DNA of 35,361 bases from Streptomyces sp. GC420. Lineage in GTDB: Bacteria > Actinomycetota > Actinomycetes > Streptomycetales > Streptomycetaceae. Every line of letters begins with the position of its first letter. Position 1 is the first letter of the stretch. The position numbers were made by a program, and so were the translations under genes. Shown here piece by piece: positions 1-8,250 of this stretch. The stretch covers positions 1-35,361 of the forward strand of contig NZ_JAAAXQ010000030.1 in assembly GCF_009916105.1 (NCBI RefSeq). The letters run 5' to 3'. Under the pieces are notes generated by a model that had not been told where the DNA came from, did not search any database, and worked only from the letters and a program-made list of their open reading frames with translations.

Positions 1-386
1 GCCCCCCTTTCCACGCGGGCCCGCACCGGCCCGTACGTCGTGCGCAGCGGGGGATCGCCGGTGCCCGGCAGTTCCACGGAGACGACTCCCCGCCCGCCGA
101 CGGGTCCGGCGAACGACACCCGGCCCGCCACCGCCGCCCGTACTTCCGCGCGGGGCGCGGCCGCCAGGTCCACGCCCCGGTGGCCCGGGCCGTACGCCGA
201 GAGCGGCGGTTCCCACCCGCGCAGCACCGCCGGGCGCCCGGCGATCGGCCACACCCCGTCCGCGGCGGCCGCGGATCCGGAGCACAGGGCGGACAACAGG
301 CCGGAGAGCAGGAAAAGGGGGAGCATGGAAGAGGACACAGGGCGGCGGAAGCGGGCACGCGGTCCGGTTCGTCGGTCTTTGTTCAT
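1..386 (-). CDS. Secreted M23-family metallopeptidase (partial, C-terminus outside window)
   Basis: The first 128 residues are visible and the gene runs off the left edge. A basic N-terminus ([12 protein letters not shown]) is followed by a hydrophobic segment at about residues 21-40, consistent with a signal peptide. After it come VWPIAG and a GHRGVDL motif with H68 and D72, which matches the first zinc-binding motif (HxxxD) of M23/LytM peptidases. The second HxH motif would lie outside the window. These enzymes usually cut peptide cross-links of peptidoglycan or are inactive cell-wall regulators; which applies here cannot be told from half the domain. The ATG at 386 has no clear ribosome binding site. 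The gene is divergent from rpsB, and two DnaA boxes lie 50-80 bases upstream of its start. Confidence 0.8.
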   Translation of the reverse strand, partial: MNKDRRTGPRARFRRPVSSSMLPLFLLSGLLSALCSGSAAAADGVWPIAGRPAVLRGWEPPLSAYGPGHRGVDLAAAPRAEVRAAVAGRVSFAGPVGGRGVVSVELPGTGDPPLRTTYGPVRARVERG

Positions 387-437
387 GCGGACACCGTGGC
401 CCGGGACACGGCAGCGCAGGGGATCATGGCCGGGATC

Positions 438-446
438 TGTGGACAA
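438..446 (-). promoter_or_regulatory. DnaA box 1
   Basis: The plus strand reads TGTGGACAA, so the minus strand reads TTGTCCACA, a perfect match to the preferred Streptomyces DnaA box. It lies in the 286-base divergent intergenic region between the M23 peptidase gene and rpsB. The match is seen directly; DnaA binding is inferred. Confidence 0.6.
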
Positions 447-455
447 CTCGGGGGT

Positions 456-464
456 TGTGGACAA
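456..464 (-). promoter_or_regulatory. DnaA box 2
   Basis: Second perfect TTGTCCACA (minus strand), same orientation, start to start 18 bases from box 1. The two copies share the ten bases TGTGGACAAC. A -10-like TACACT at 494-499 lies downstream towards rpsB, but no good -35 hexamer sits at the right distance, so the rpsB promoter is not firmly located. Confidence 0.6.
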
Positions 465-672
465 CGGCGTCACCCGGGGGTGCGCCGGTCCCGTACACTT
501 CTTGTGGCGATCCGGGTCACCGGGTCGACTTCGCACGCCCCGCCAACGGCAGCTCTCAGCGTCCGGCGGCCGCGCCCCTCGGTCCCGGAGGACCTCCGCA
601 AGGAAGAACCCTCCGTGGCACGGCGCGTCGGGGCGTCAGGACACAACCGAGAAACCCAAGGAGAGTACGGCC

Positions 673-1560
673 ATGGCCGTCGTCACGATGCGGGAGCTGC
701 TGGAAAGCGGCGTCCACTTCGGTCACCAGACCCGCCGTTGGAACCCGAAGATGAAGCGCTTCATCTTCACCGAGCGCAACGGCATCTACATCATCGACCT
801 GCTCCAGTCGCTGTCGTACATCGACCGCGCCTACGAGTTCGTCAAGGAGACCGTCGCCCACGGCGGCTCCATCATGTTCGTCGGTACGAAGAAGCAGGCG
901 CAGGAGGCCATCGCCGAGCAGGCGACCCGCGTCGGCATGCCCTACGTCAACCAGCGCTGGCTGGGCGGCATGCTCACCAACTTCTCCACCGTCTACAAGC
1001 GTCTGCAGCGCCTCAAGGAGCTCGAGCAGATCGACTTCGAGGATGTGGCCGCGTCCGGCCTCACCAAGAAGGAGCTGCTGGTCCTCTCCCGCGAGAAGAC
1101 CAAGCTCGAGAAGACCCTCGGCGGCATCCGCGACATGCAGAAGGTGCCCAGCGCCGTCTGGATCGTCGACACCAAGAAGGAGCACATCGCCGTCGGTGAG
1201 GCGCGCAAGCTCCACATCCCGGTCGTCGCGATCCTCGACACCAACTGCGACCCCGACGAGGTCGACTACAAGATCCCGGGCAACGACGACGCGATCCGCT
1301 CCGTCACGCTGCTCACCCGCGTGATCGCCGACGCCGTCGCCGAGGGCCTCATCGCCCGCTCCGGCGTCGCCACCGGCGACACCAAGCCGGGTGACAAGGC
1401 CGCCGGCGAGCCGCTCGCCGAGTGGGAGCGCGACCTGCTCGAGGGTGGCGAGAAGAAGGCGGACGCCGAGGGCGAGAAGCCGGCCGAGGCGGCTGCCGAG
1501 GCTCCCGCCGAGGCCCCGGCCGAGACCCCCGCCGCGGACGCCCCCGCCGAGCAGGCCTGA
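673..1560 (+). CDS. rpsB: 30S ribosomal protein S2
   Basis: 295 residues beginning [20 protein letters not shown], the conserved S2 N-terminus, followed by [12 protein letters not shown] and the [10 protein letters not shown] segment typical of the family. S2 is a structural protein of the small ribosomal subunit and binds late in assembly together with S1-like functions. The last 40 or so residues form an Ala/Glu/Pro-rich tail (repeats of AEAPAE), common in actinobacterial S2 and absent from E. coli S2. The reading frame stays open far upstream, but the ATG at 673 is preceded by AAGGAGA at 658-664 and matches the family start. tsf follows after a hairpin, as in most bacteria. Confidence 0.98.
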   Translation: MAVVTMRELLESGVHFGHQTRRWNPKMKRFIFTERNGIYIIDLLQSLSYIDRAYEFVKETVAHGGSIMFVGTKKQAQEAIAEQATRVGMPYVNQRWLGGMLTNFSTVYKRLQRLKELEQIDFEDVAASGLTKKELLVLSREKTKLEKTLGGIRDMQKVPSAVWIVDTKKEHIAVGEARKLHIPVVAILDTNCDPDEVDYKIPGNDDAIRSVTLLTRVIADAVAEGLIARSGVATGDTKPGDKAAGEPLAEWERDLLEGGEKKADAEGEKPAEAAAEAPAEAPAETPAADAPAEQA

Positions 1561-1591
1561 CCCTCACGGTCACGGCTCACTTCGGTTGTTG

Positions 1592-1619
1592 ACGGCGGGG
1601 GCCCACGCGCCCCCGCCGT
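1592..1619 (+). terminator. GC-rich hairpin between rpsB and tsf
   Basis: A perfect 11-bp inverted repeat (left arm 1592-1602, right arm 1609-1619, 6-base loop) lies 32 bases after the rpsB stop. No T-run follows. This could be a partial terminator or attenuator, or an RNA end-stabiliser setting the rpsB:tsf ratio. Confidence 0.6.
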
Positions 1620-1660
1620 TCACCCGTAGATCTTCGACTTCGAGAGAGATTCACGAAATC

Positions 1661-2497
1661 ATGGCGAACTACACCGCCGCCGACGTCAAGAAGCTCCGTG
1701 AGCTCACGGGCGCCGGCATGATGGACTGCAAGAAGGCCCTGGACGAGGCCGAGGGCAACGTCGACAAGGCCGTCGAGATCCTCCGCGTCAAGGGCCAGAA
1801 GGGCGTCGCCAAGCGCGAGGGCCGCTCGGCCGAGAACGGCGCCGTCGTCTCCCTGATCGCCGACGACCACACCTCCGGCGTGCTGCTGGAGCTGAAGTGC
1901 GAGACCGACTTCGTCGCCAAGGGCGAGAAGTTCGTGTCGGCCGCCGAGGCGCTTGCCGCCCACGTCGCCGCGACCTCCCCGGCCGACCTGGAGGCCCTGC
2001 TCTCCTCCGAGATCGAGCCCGGCAAGACCGTCCAGGCGTACGTCGACGAGGCCAACGCCACCCTCGGCGAGAAGATCGTCCTGGACCGCTTCGCGCAGTT
2101 CACCGGCGGTTACGTGTCCGCGTACATGCACCGCACCAGCCCGGACCTCCCGCCGCAGGTCGGCGTCCTGGTGGAGCTGGACAAGGAGAACGCCGAGGTC
2201 GCCAAGGACGTCGCGCAGCACATCGCCGCCTTCGCCCCGAAGTACCTCTCCCGTGAGGACGTCCCGGCCGAGACCGTCGAGAACGAGCGCCGCGTCGCCG
2301 AGGCCACCTCCCGTGAGGAGGGCAAGCCCGAGGCCGCCCTGCCGAAGATCGTCGAGGGTCGCGTCAACGGCTTCTTCAAGGAGGTCGTCGTCCTCGAGCA
2401 GGCGTTCGCCAAGGACAACAAGAAGACCGTCCAGAAGGTTCTGGACGAGGCCGGTGTCACGCTGAAGCGCTTCGCGCGCATCCGCGTCGGCGCCTGA
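1661..2497 (+). CDS. tsf: Translation elongation factor Ts
   Basis: 278 residues, the usual actinobacterial length. EF-Ts recycles EF-Tu by exchanging GDP for GTP. The N-terminal UBA-like region contains [16 protein letters not shown] at residues 12-27. The [10 protein letters not shown] motif at 82-91 provides the TDFV residues that contact EF-Tu. The ATG at 1661 is preceded by GAGAG at 1642-1646. It lies downstream of rpsB and is probably co-transcribed through the hairpin at 1592-1619. Confidence 0.98.
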   Translation: MANYTAADVKKLRELTGAGMMDCKKALDEAEGNVDKAVEILRVKGQKGVAKREGRSAENGAVVSLIADDHTSGVLLELKCETDFVAKGEKFVSAAEALAAHVAATSPADLEALLSSEIEPGKTVQAYVDEANATLGEKIVLDRFAQFTGGYVSAYMHRTSPDLPPQVGVLVELDKENAEVAKDVAQHIAAFAPKYLSREDVPAETVENERRVAEATSREEGKPEAALPKIVEGRVNGFFKEVVVLEQAFAKDNKKTVQKVLDEAGVTLKRFARIRVGA

Positions 2498-2583
2498 GCC
2501 ACTACCTACCGCGATCGGACCACGACGCCGGTAGGGTCTGGCGCAGTCGTCCCGGCCGGCGCCGGACGACCGCAGATCTGACG

Positions 2584-2633
2584 AGGAGGCCATTGCCGCA
2601 CAGGGACACCACCCCCACCGGCAATGGCCTCCT
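2584..2633 (+). terminator. 15-bp hairpin between tsf and pyrH
   Basis: Perfect 15-base inverted repeat, left arm 2584-2598 and right arm 2619-2633, with a 20-base loop. It lies 86 bases after the tsf stop and just 5' of the pyrH ribosome binding site. There is no T-tract, as is common in Streptomyces. A -10-like TAGGGT at 2532-2537 lies upstream of it, so the hairpin may be inside a pyrH leader rather than a pure terminator. Confidence 0.6.
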
Positions 2634-2657
2634 TCGTATGTGCACGAGGAGATCCCC

Positions 2658-3428
2658 ATGAGCAAGGACGACAAGAGCGACAACGGCAAGGGTGACGACC
2701 CCAGGAAGGCCGGTCGTTATCTGCTGAAGCTCTCCGGCGAGGCGTTCGCCGGCGGCGGAGGGCTCGGCGTCGACCCCGATGTGGTGCACGCCATCGCCCG
2801 CGAGATCGCCGCGGTCGTCCGGGACGGGGCCCAGATCGCGGTCGTCATCGGCGGCGGCAACTTCTTCCGCGGCGCCGAACTGCAGGTACGCGGCATGGAC
2901 CGGGCCCGCTCCGACTACATGGGCATGCTCGGCACCGTCATGAACTGCCTCGCCCTCCAGGACTTCCTGGAGAAGGAGGGCATCGACTCCCGCGTCCAGA
3001 CCGCCATCACCATGGGCCAGGTCGCGGAGCCCTACATCCCGCTCCGGGCCGTCAGGCACCTGGAGAAGGGCCGCGTGGTCATCTTCGGCGCCGGTATGGG
3101 CATGCCGTACTTCTCCACCGACACCACCGCCGCCCAGCGCGCCCTGGAGATCGACGCCGAGGCGCTGCTCATGGGCAAGAACGGCGTGGACGGGGTGTAC
3201 GACTCCGACCCCAAGACCAACCCGGACGCGGTGAAGTTCGACGCCCTGGAGTACGGCGAGGTCATCGCCCGCGACCTGAAGGTCGCGGACGCCACCGCCA
3301 TCACCCTGTGCAGGGACAACAAGCTGCCGATCCTCGTCTTCGAACTGCTTGCCGCAGGCAATATCGCGCGCGCCGTGAAGGGTGAGAAGATCGGCACGCT
3401 GGTGAACGACCGGGGAACCCGGGCCTGA
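2658..3428 (+). CDS. pyrH: UMP kinase
   Basis: 256 residues of the amino-acid-kinase fold. PyrH phosphorylates UMP to UDP, the committed step towards UTP and CTP, and in bacteria acts as a hexamer. The nucleotide-binding [10 protein letters not shown] begins at residue 21 and the glycine-rich GGGNFFRG is at 65-72. [17 protein letters not shown] and the [12 protein letters not shown] segment are typical of the family. A short charged N-terminal extension (about 17 residues) precedes the fold. The ATG at 2658 has GAGGAG at 2646-2651. Confidence 0.97.
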   Translation: MSKDDKSDNGKGDDPRKAGRYLLKLSGEAFAGGGGLGVDPDVVHAIAREIAAVVRDGAQIAVVIGGGNFFRGAELQVRGMDRARSDYMGMLGTVMNCLALQDFLEKEGIDSRVQTAITMGQVAEPYIPLRAVRHLEKGRVVIFGAGMGMPYFSTDTTAAQRALEIDAEALLMGKNGVDGVYDSDPKTNPDAVKFDALEYGEVIARDLKVADATAITLCRDNKLPILVFELLAAGNIARAVKGEKIGTLVNDRGTRA

Positions 3429-3530
3429 CGGCCGAACCTGACGGTCCAAAGGGCCGCCCCGGGTCCGAAACGGGGATGGACAACCGCCTGCCGGTCGGAC
3501 ACCGTGCAGGAAGACGCACAGACCAGGCAC

Positions 3531-3562
3531 ACGCAGGCAGACGCACACGCAGGCAGACGCAC
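3531..3562 (+). repeat. Perfect 16-bp tandem duplication in the pyrH-frr spacer
   Basis: The unit ACGCAGGCAGACGCAC occurs at 3531-3546 and 3547-3562. It sits inside a longer stretch, about 3503-3600, of related CGCA/GCAG repeats that carry no reading frame on their own. It is the only low-complexity sequence in the 208-base spacer upstream of frr. Confidence 0.8.
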
Positions 3563-3636
3563 GAGACGCAGGCGCACGCAGAAGTCGCACGCAGCAGGGG
3601 CGAGGCCGTGCTCACTCACAACACCAGGAGCAAGTG

Positions 3637-4194
3637 GTGATCGAAGAAATCCTCCTCGAAGCAGAGGAGAAAATGGAGAAGGCCGTCGTGGTCGCCAAGG
3701 AGGACTTCGCCGCGATCCGCACCGGCCGTGCGCACCCGGCGATGTTCAACAAGATCGTGGCCGACTACTACGGTGCGCTGACGCCGATCAACCAGCTGGC
3801 GTCCTTCTCGGTTCCGGAGCCCCGCATGGCGGTGGTGACACCGTTCGACAAGAGCGCGCTGCGCAACATCGAACAGGCGATCCGTGACTCCGACCTCGGC
3901 GTCAACCCGAGCAACGACGGCAACATCATCCGGGTGGTGTTCCCCGAGCTGACCGAGGAGCGCCGCCGCGACTACATCAAGGTCGCGAAGACCAAGGCCG
4001 AGGACGCCAAGATCTCGATCCGCTCCGTGCGCCGCAAGGCCAAGGACACGCTCGACAAGCTGGTCAAGGACAAGGAGACCGGCGAGGACGAGGTGCGCCG
4101 GGCCGAGAAGGAGCTCGACGACACCACCGCGAAGTACGTCGCGCAGGTGGACGAGCTGCTCAAGCACAAGGAAGCCGAGCTGCTCGAGGTCTGA
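3637..4194 (+). CDS. frr: Ribosome recycling factor
   Basis: 185 residues, the standard length. RRF, together with EF-G, splits the post-termination ribosome. The N-terminus reads (M)[16 protein letters not shown]. The conserved [12 protein letters not shown] loop spans about residues 27-38, and the C-terminal helices carry [19 protein letters not shown]. Two GTG codons are adjacent at 3634 and 3637. I chose 3637 because AGGAG at 3626-3630 is then six bases away, against three bases for 3634, and because it gives the family N-terminus. The stop overlaps the cdsA start (TGATG). Confidence 0.97.
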   Translation: MIEEILLEAEEKMEKAVVVAKEDFAAIRTGRAHPAMFNKIVADYYGALTPINQLASFSVPEPRMAVVTPFDKSALRNIEQAIRDSDLGVNPSNDGNIIRVVFPELTEERRRDYIKVAKTKAEDAKISIRSVRRKAKDTLDKLVKDKETGEDEVRRAEKELDDTTAKYVAQVDELLKHKEAELLEV

Positions 4195-5315
4195 TGAACG
4201 ACTCTTCCTGGAGGGCCCCTGCACAGGCCGGCACCGACCACGCCGGCTACTGGGGACCGCCCGAGACGGGAACCGCGTCGGCGGGTCCCGCGCACGAGGC
4301 GTACGGCGCGCACCAGACTCGCCCCATGCCCATCGTGCCCGACGCAGGCAGAGACGCGTACGACGGCGACGACCGTGACCACGACCGTGACCGGGGGGCC
4401 GCTCCGCTGAGCGGCCCCCCGTTCCGCGACAGCAACCAGCCGCAGGAGCCAATGCCCAGCCCCGAGCCGGCCGCTCCCGAGCCGGCACCTCAGAAGAAGC
4501 GCGCGGGCCGGGATCTGAGGGCCGCGATAGGAGTGGGCCTCGGTCTCGGCGCGGTGATCGTCGCCTCGCTCTTCTTCGAGAAGGCGATCTTCCTCGGCGT
4601 GATATCGGTCGCCGTGATCGTCGGGTTGTGGGAGCTGACCTCCAGGCTCAACGAGCGCAAGGGCATCAAGGCTCCGTTGGCGCCCCTGGTGGTCGGCGGC
4701 ACGGCGATGGTCGTCGCCGGGTACGCACGGGGCCCCGAGGGCGCCTGGGTGGCGATGGCGCTGACCGCGCTCGCCGTCCTGGTCTGGCGGATGACGGAAC
4801 CGCCGGAGGACTACCTCAGGGACGTCACGGCGGGGGTCTTCGCGGCCTTCTACGTGCCGTTCCTCGCCACGTTCGTGTCCCTCATGCTCGCGGCGGAGCC
4901 GGACGGCCACTGGCGGGTGCTCACCTTCCTGGTGCTGACGGTGGTCAGCGACACCGGCGCGTACGCCATCGGCTGGCGTTTCGGCACGCACAAGCTCGCT
5001 CCCCGCATCAGCCCCGGCAAGACCCGCGAGGGCCTGCTCGGCGCGGTGTCCTTCGCCATGGTCGGGGGCGCGCTGTGCATGCAGTTCCTCATCGAGGACG
5101 GCACCTGGTGGCAGGGCCTTCTCCTCGGCCTCGCGGTGGCCGCCAGCGCGACCCTGGGCGACCTCGGCGAGTCGATGATCAAGCGCGACCTCGGCATCAA
5201 GGACATGGGCACCCTGCTCCCCGGCCACGGCGGCATCATGGACCGCCTCGACTCCCTGCTGCCGACGGCACCGGTGGTCTGGCTCCTCCTGGTCGTCTTC
5301 GTCGGCGCCGGCTGA
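4194..5315 (+). CDS. cdsA: Phosphatidate cytidylyltransferase (CDP-diacylglycerol synthase)
   Basis: 373 residues. CdsA makes CDP-diacylglycerol from phosphatidate and CTP at the membrane, the branch point for phospholipids. The C-terminus carries the family signature: K330-R331, K336-D337, H345-G346-G347, D350-R351 and D353, within KRDLGIKDMGTLLPGHGG. About eight hydrophobic segments begin near residue 105. The first 100 or so residues are a disordered, Pro/Asp/Arg-rich extension (DRDHDRDR), a common actinobacterial addition. The ATG at 4194 overlaps the frr stop by one base, so translation is probably coupled. A strong hairpin lies within the extension-coding part. Confidence 0.96.
   Translation: MNDSSWRAPAQAGTDHAGYWGPPETGTASAGPAHEAYGAHQTRPMPIVPDAGRDAYDGDDRDHDRDRGAAPLSGPPFRDSNQPQEPMPSPEPAAPEPAPQKKRAGRDLRAAIGVGLGLGAVIVASLFFEKAIFLGVISVAVIVGLWELTSRLNERKGIKAPLAPLVVGGTAMVVAGYARGPEGAWVAMALTALAVLVWRMTEPPEDYLRDVTAGVFAAFYVPFLATFVSLMLAAEPDGHWRVLTFLVLTVVSDTGAYAIGWRFGTHKLAPRISPGKTREGLLGAVSFAMVGGALCMQFLIEDGTWWQGLLLGLAVAASATLGDLGESMIKRDLGIKDMGTLLPGHGGIMDRLDSLLPTAPVVWLLLVVFVGAG
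4393..4420 (+). other. Intragenic hairpin in the 5' part of cdsA
   Basis: Perfect 11-bp inverted repeat (4393-4403 with 4410-4420, 6-base loop) built of GGGGGGCC/GGCCCCCC. It lies about 200 bases after the frr stop, in the stretch encoding the disordered CdsA extension. It could attenuate transcription between frr and the membrane part of cdsA; this is inference. Confidence 0.5.
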
Positions 5316-5428
5316 CCGGTGTCGCCCCTCGTTCATCTCCCTCGCCGAACGGCGCCCGATCCAGGCCGATCCCGGCCGAAGCACCCCGGATACGCGAGTG
5401 CACAGGCCGTGCCGCGGGAGGAGGCCGG

Positions 5429-6006
5429 TTGCGCAATCGTGCGGCTGCTCACGGAGGGGGATGCACGGACAGCGGCGAAGAACCGGCGGAGCGAACCGGC
5501 CGGACGCAGAGTGCATCGAGCTCCGCACCGAGGCCCATCGTGTGGGGAGCGGCCATTCTGCCGGCCGTTCCGGTGGTCCTGCTCCATGTGATGCTGATGT
5601 TCCTCGGGTTGATCCTGCTCATTCACCTGGGCCGCTCAGAATCGCTCCCGGTGCCGGAGGGGGGACCCTCTCATTCTGCGGGCGGAATCGATCGCGGGTA
5701 CGCGGGCGGATGATCAGGGCGGGCGGCTGGTGGTCCGGGCCGACGGCACGGCCACGTCGGACGGGGCGTGCGGCGACTTCGCCGACGGCGGTCTGAACAG
5801 CGTGCCCGCTCCGTACTCCGGTTCGGGCACATGGCACTCGTCCTGGTCCTCGCAGCTCCTCCACGACGGAGGTCCGGTTCGAGTTCCGGCCGAGTGGGGT
5901 GCGGACCACATACGAAGCACGGGTCACGACTGAACAGCCCATCCTGTGGCAGTACATCGGCGACCCGGACAACGGTGAGGTATGCGTCCTGGAGCAGGAG
6001 TCCTGA
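5429..6006 (+). pseudogene. Frameshifted remnant of a membrane-anchored conserved protein
   Basis: Three pieces in three frames read as one protein. The first, ending at 5713, has a membrane segment (AAILPAVPVVLLHVMLM) and runs into a stop. The second begins near 5706 with ADDQGGRLVVRADGTA and CGDF, and reaches GSGTWHSSW. The third begins near 5863 with TTEVRFEFRPSGVRTTYEAR and ends YIGDPDNGEVCVLEQES at 6006. The GRLVVRADGTA ... YIGDPD ... C-V-L-E pattern is one I know from Streptomyces putative lipoproteins and membrane proteins of unknown function. Two frameshifts are needed, near 5706 and near 5863. Starts could be TTG 5429 (after GGAGGAGG) or ATG 5461. Sequencing error is possible but two would be required. 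Confidence 0.6.
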
Positions 6007-6039
6007 CCGGTCCGCAAACCACCGCGGCGGCCGCGCAGG

Positions 6040-6759
6040 TCAGGTGAGCTGGACGCCGCCGTCGACGTCGACCACGGAGCCGGTGACGTAGCCGTTGGTC
6101 ATCAAGAACACCGCGGTCGAGGCGATGTCCTCGGGCAGCCCGACGCGTGCGACGGGCACGCTGGCGACGTACTGGGACATTAAGCGCTGCCGCACATCCA
6201 CCGGGACGTCCGCGAAGGCAGGGGTCTCGACCAGGCCGGGGGCGATGACGTTGACCCGCACCGGGGCCAGGTCGACGGCGTTGGCCTTGCCGAAGGCCTC
6301 CAGCGCGGCGTTGATCGCGGCCATGACCGGCCTCCCGGGGCCGTGCTTGCGGCTCGCGATGCCCCCGATCAGGACGATCGAGCCGTCCTTCGCGATGCGG
6401 TCCGCCGCAGCCCGCACCCCCTCGTAGGCGCCCCAGAACTTGGTGTCCATGAACGCCCGGGCGGCTACGGAGTCCAGTTCCCGCACGGTGCCCAGCGCCG
6501 TGGCGCCCGCCGACACCGCAAGGTGATCGAAGGGACCGACTCGTTCGAGCAGAGACTCGACCGAAGCCGCGGAGGTGATGTCGACCTGCTCGGCCGCCAT
6601 TCCGGCGGGCACGGTGCCCGCCGCACGCCCGGGATTGCGGCTGGCCGCGGTGACCCGCGCCCCGGCGGCCAACGCGTGCTCGGCGATGGCCAGGCCGATA
6701 CCGGAGGTGCCGCCGATCACGACTACGTGCTTGCCTGCCAGGGGACTGGCGATGTCCAT
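6040..6759 (-). CDS. Atypical short-chain dehydrogenase/reductase (SDR) with a TTA codon
   Basis: 239 residues with a Rossmann fold. The cofactor motif GGTSGIG is at residues 16-22, then SAGATALG in the NNAG position and VNVIAPGLVETP after the active site. The active-site region reads IGGIASRK...GRPVMAAINAALEAF, so the usual YxxxK pair is not present although the nearby Ser is. Leu193 is encoded by TTA (minus-strand codon at 6183-6181), so translation should depend on the bldA tRNA. The ATG at 6759 has AGGA eight to nine bases upstream. An open frame continues upstream to 6945, but that extension lacks SDR character. The substrate is unknown. It neighbours a pseudogene in a variable-looking patch. 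Confidence 0.85.
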   Translation of the reverse strand: MDIASPLAGKHVVVIGGTSGIGLAIAEHALAAGARVTAASRNPGRAAGTVPAGMAAEQVDITSAASVESLLERVGPFDHLAVSAGATALGTVRELDSVAARAFMDTKFWGAYEGVRAAADRIAKDGSIVLIGGIASRKHGPGRPVMAAINAALEAFGKANAVDLAPVRVNVIAPGLVETPAFADVPVDVRQRLMSQYVASVPVARVGLPEDIASTAVFLMTNGYVTGSVVDVDGGVQLT

Positions 6760-6989
6760 GAGCGATGTCCTGTTCTCGCGCGGGCAATTGTGCGCGGACG
6801 GTACTTCCCGGCGCCTGCGGATCGGTTTAGCCGACACCATCGGGTGCCCGGTGATCAGTGGAACCCCTGGATGTTCCCGGGCCGTCGCCGGACCGTGCGA
6901 GGCGCCCATGACGGAGGACCGCGGGGGTGACCGTCGTTGCACCACTGTGGCCTGGGGCGCGCAGGGCGATCTGCGACACTGGACGGACC

Positions 6990-8096
6990 ATGCCTGTACC
7001 CGGAGAACTCACTTTTGTCGCGCCGCGCGGAGCCAAGAAGCCGCCGCGGCATCTCGCCGATCTGACGCCCGCCGAGCGGCGGGAGGCGGTGGCCGCGATC
7101 GGGGAGAAGCCGTTTCGCGCCAAGCAGCTGTCGCAGCACTACTTCGCGCGGTACGCGCACGACCCCGAGCAGTGGACGGACATCCCCGCCGCGGCGCGGG
7201 GGAAGCTGCGGGAGGAGCTGCTGCCCGAGCTGATGGGCGTGGTGCGGCACATCTCGTGCGACGACGACACGACCCGGAAGACGCTGTGGCGGCTGTTCGA
7301 CGGGACGCTCGTCGAGTCGGTGCTGATGCGGTACCCGGACCGGGTCACGATGTGCATCTCCTCGCAGGCGGGCTGCGGGATGAACTGTCCGTTCTGCGCC
7401 ACGGGCCAGGCGGGGCTCGACCGCAACCTGTCGACTGCGGAGATCGTGCACCAGATCGTGGACGGGATGCGGGCGCTCCGGGACGGGGAGATCCCCGGCG
7501 GGCCCGCTCGGCTGAGCAACATCGTGTTCATGGGCATGGGCGAACCGCTCGCCAACTACAAGCGGGTGGTCGGCGCGATCCGCCGGCTGACGGACCCCGA
7601 GCCCGACGGCCTGGGACTGTCCCAGCGCGGCATCACCGTCTCCACGGTGGGCCTGGTCCCCGCGATGCTCCGCTTCGCGGACGAGGGCTTCAAGTGCAGG
7701 CTCGCGGTCTCGCTGCACGCCCCCGACGACGAGCTCCGCGACACACTGGTGCCGGTCAACACCCGCTGGAAGGTCCGCGAGGTGCTGGACGCGGCCTGGG
7801 AGTACGCCGACAGGAGCGGGCGGCGCGTCTCCGTCGAGTACGCGCTGATCCGGGACATCAACGACCAGGCGTGGCGCGGTGATCTGCTGGGCAGGCTGCT
7901 CAAGGGCAAGCGGGTCCATGTCAACCTCATCCCGCTGAACCCGACGCCGGGCTCGAAGTGGACGGCCTCGCGGCCGGAGGACGAGAAGGCGTTCGCCGAG
8001 GCCGTCGCCGCACACGGGGTGCCGGTGACGGTCCGGGACACCCGTGGCCAGGAGATCGACGGGGCCTGCGGGCAGCTGGCCGCGGCAGAGCGCTGA
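6990..8096 (+). CDS. rlmN: Dual-specificity 23S rRNA/tRNA adenine C2-methyltransferase RlmN
   Basis: 368 residues, a radical SAM enzyme that methylates C2 of an adenine in 23S rRNA (A2503 in E. coli numbering) and of A37 in some tRNAs. The iron-sulfur cluster cysteines are C129, C133 and C136 in CGMNCPFC. C122 and C360 (in DGACGQL) correspond to the two mechanistic cysteines. GMGEPLANY and [12 protein letters not shown] are family hallmarks. The ATG at 6990 ([17 protein letters not shown]) matches Streptomyces orthologues as I remember them. It lacks a clear ribosome binding site, and the upstream open frame from 6927 is unlikely to be used. Confidence 0.96.
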   Translation: MPVPGELTFVAPRGAKKPPRHLADLTPAERREAVAAIGEKPFRAKQLSQHYFARYAHDPEQWTDIPAAARGKLREELLPELMGVVRHISCDDDTTRKTLWRLFDGTLVESVLMRYPDRVTMCISSQAGCGMNCPFCATGQAGLDRNLSTAEIVHQIVDGMRALRDGEIPGGPARLSNIVFMGMGEPLANYKRVVGAIRRLTDPEPDGLGLSQRGITVSTVGLVPAMLRFADEGFKCRLAVSLHAPDDELRDTLVPVNTRWKVREVLDAAWEYADRSGRRVSVEYALIRDINDQAWRGDLLGRLLKGKRVHVNLIPLNPTPGSKWTASRPEDEKAFAEAVAAHGVPVTVRDTRGQEIDGACGQLAAAER

Positions 8097-8105
8097 CCAC
8101 CGGTT

Positions 8106-8118
8106 TCGCGTCACGCGA
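8106..8118 (+). repeat. Short palindrome between rlmN and the TPP riboswitch
   Basis: TCGCGT and ACGCGA (6-bp arms, one-base centre) end five bases before a -10-like GATACT at 8124-8129. It could be an operator or a weak terminator element; nothing further supports either. Confidence 0.35.
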
Positions 8119-8152
8119 CGGCTGATACTGTGCCTTCGCACAATTGAACATT

Positions 8153-8242
8153 CCGACAGGGGAGCGCATTCGGCGCTGAGAGTGCGGCAGGTGGCCGCAG
8201 ACCCTCAGGACCTGATCCGGGTCATACCGGCGTAGGGAGTCA
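8153..8242 (+). promoter_or_regulatory. TPP riboswitch (thi box)
   Basis: Conserved thi-box parts appear in order: a GGGGAGC start near 8159, CTGAGA at 8176-8181, a hairpin with arms TGCGGC and GCCGCA, ACCCTCAGGACCTGATCCGG around 8201-8220, then GTCATACCGGCGTAGGGAGTC ending at about 8241. These are the thiamine-pyrophosphate-binding loops of the aptamer. AGGGAG at 8234-8239 belongs to the aptamer's 3' side and is also the only plausible Shine-Dalgarno for the ATG at 8251. Ligand binding would therefore be expected to block translation initiation. No separate terminator hairpin is visible. Confidence 0.95.
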
Positions 8243-8250
8243 GCTCGATC

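Noticed and set aside
40..672. Upstream extension of the rpsB reading frame
   Set aside because: It overlaps the antisense M23 peptidase gene and has no S2 character; the ATG at 673 has a good ribosome binding site and the family N-terminus.
3531..3562. Possible CRISPR array
   Set aside because: Two adjacent copies without spacers, and no cas genes anywhere in the window; simple tandem duplication. The hexamer arrays are rejected as CRISPR for the same reason.
5316..6989. Integrated mobile element
   Set aside because: The patch looks variable, but I see no integrase, transposase, tRNA target or terminal repeats.
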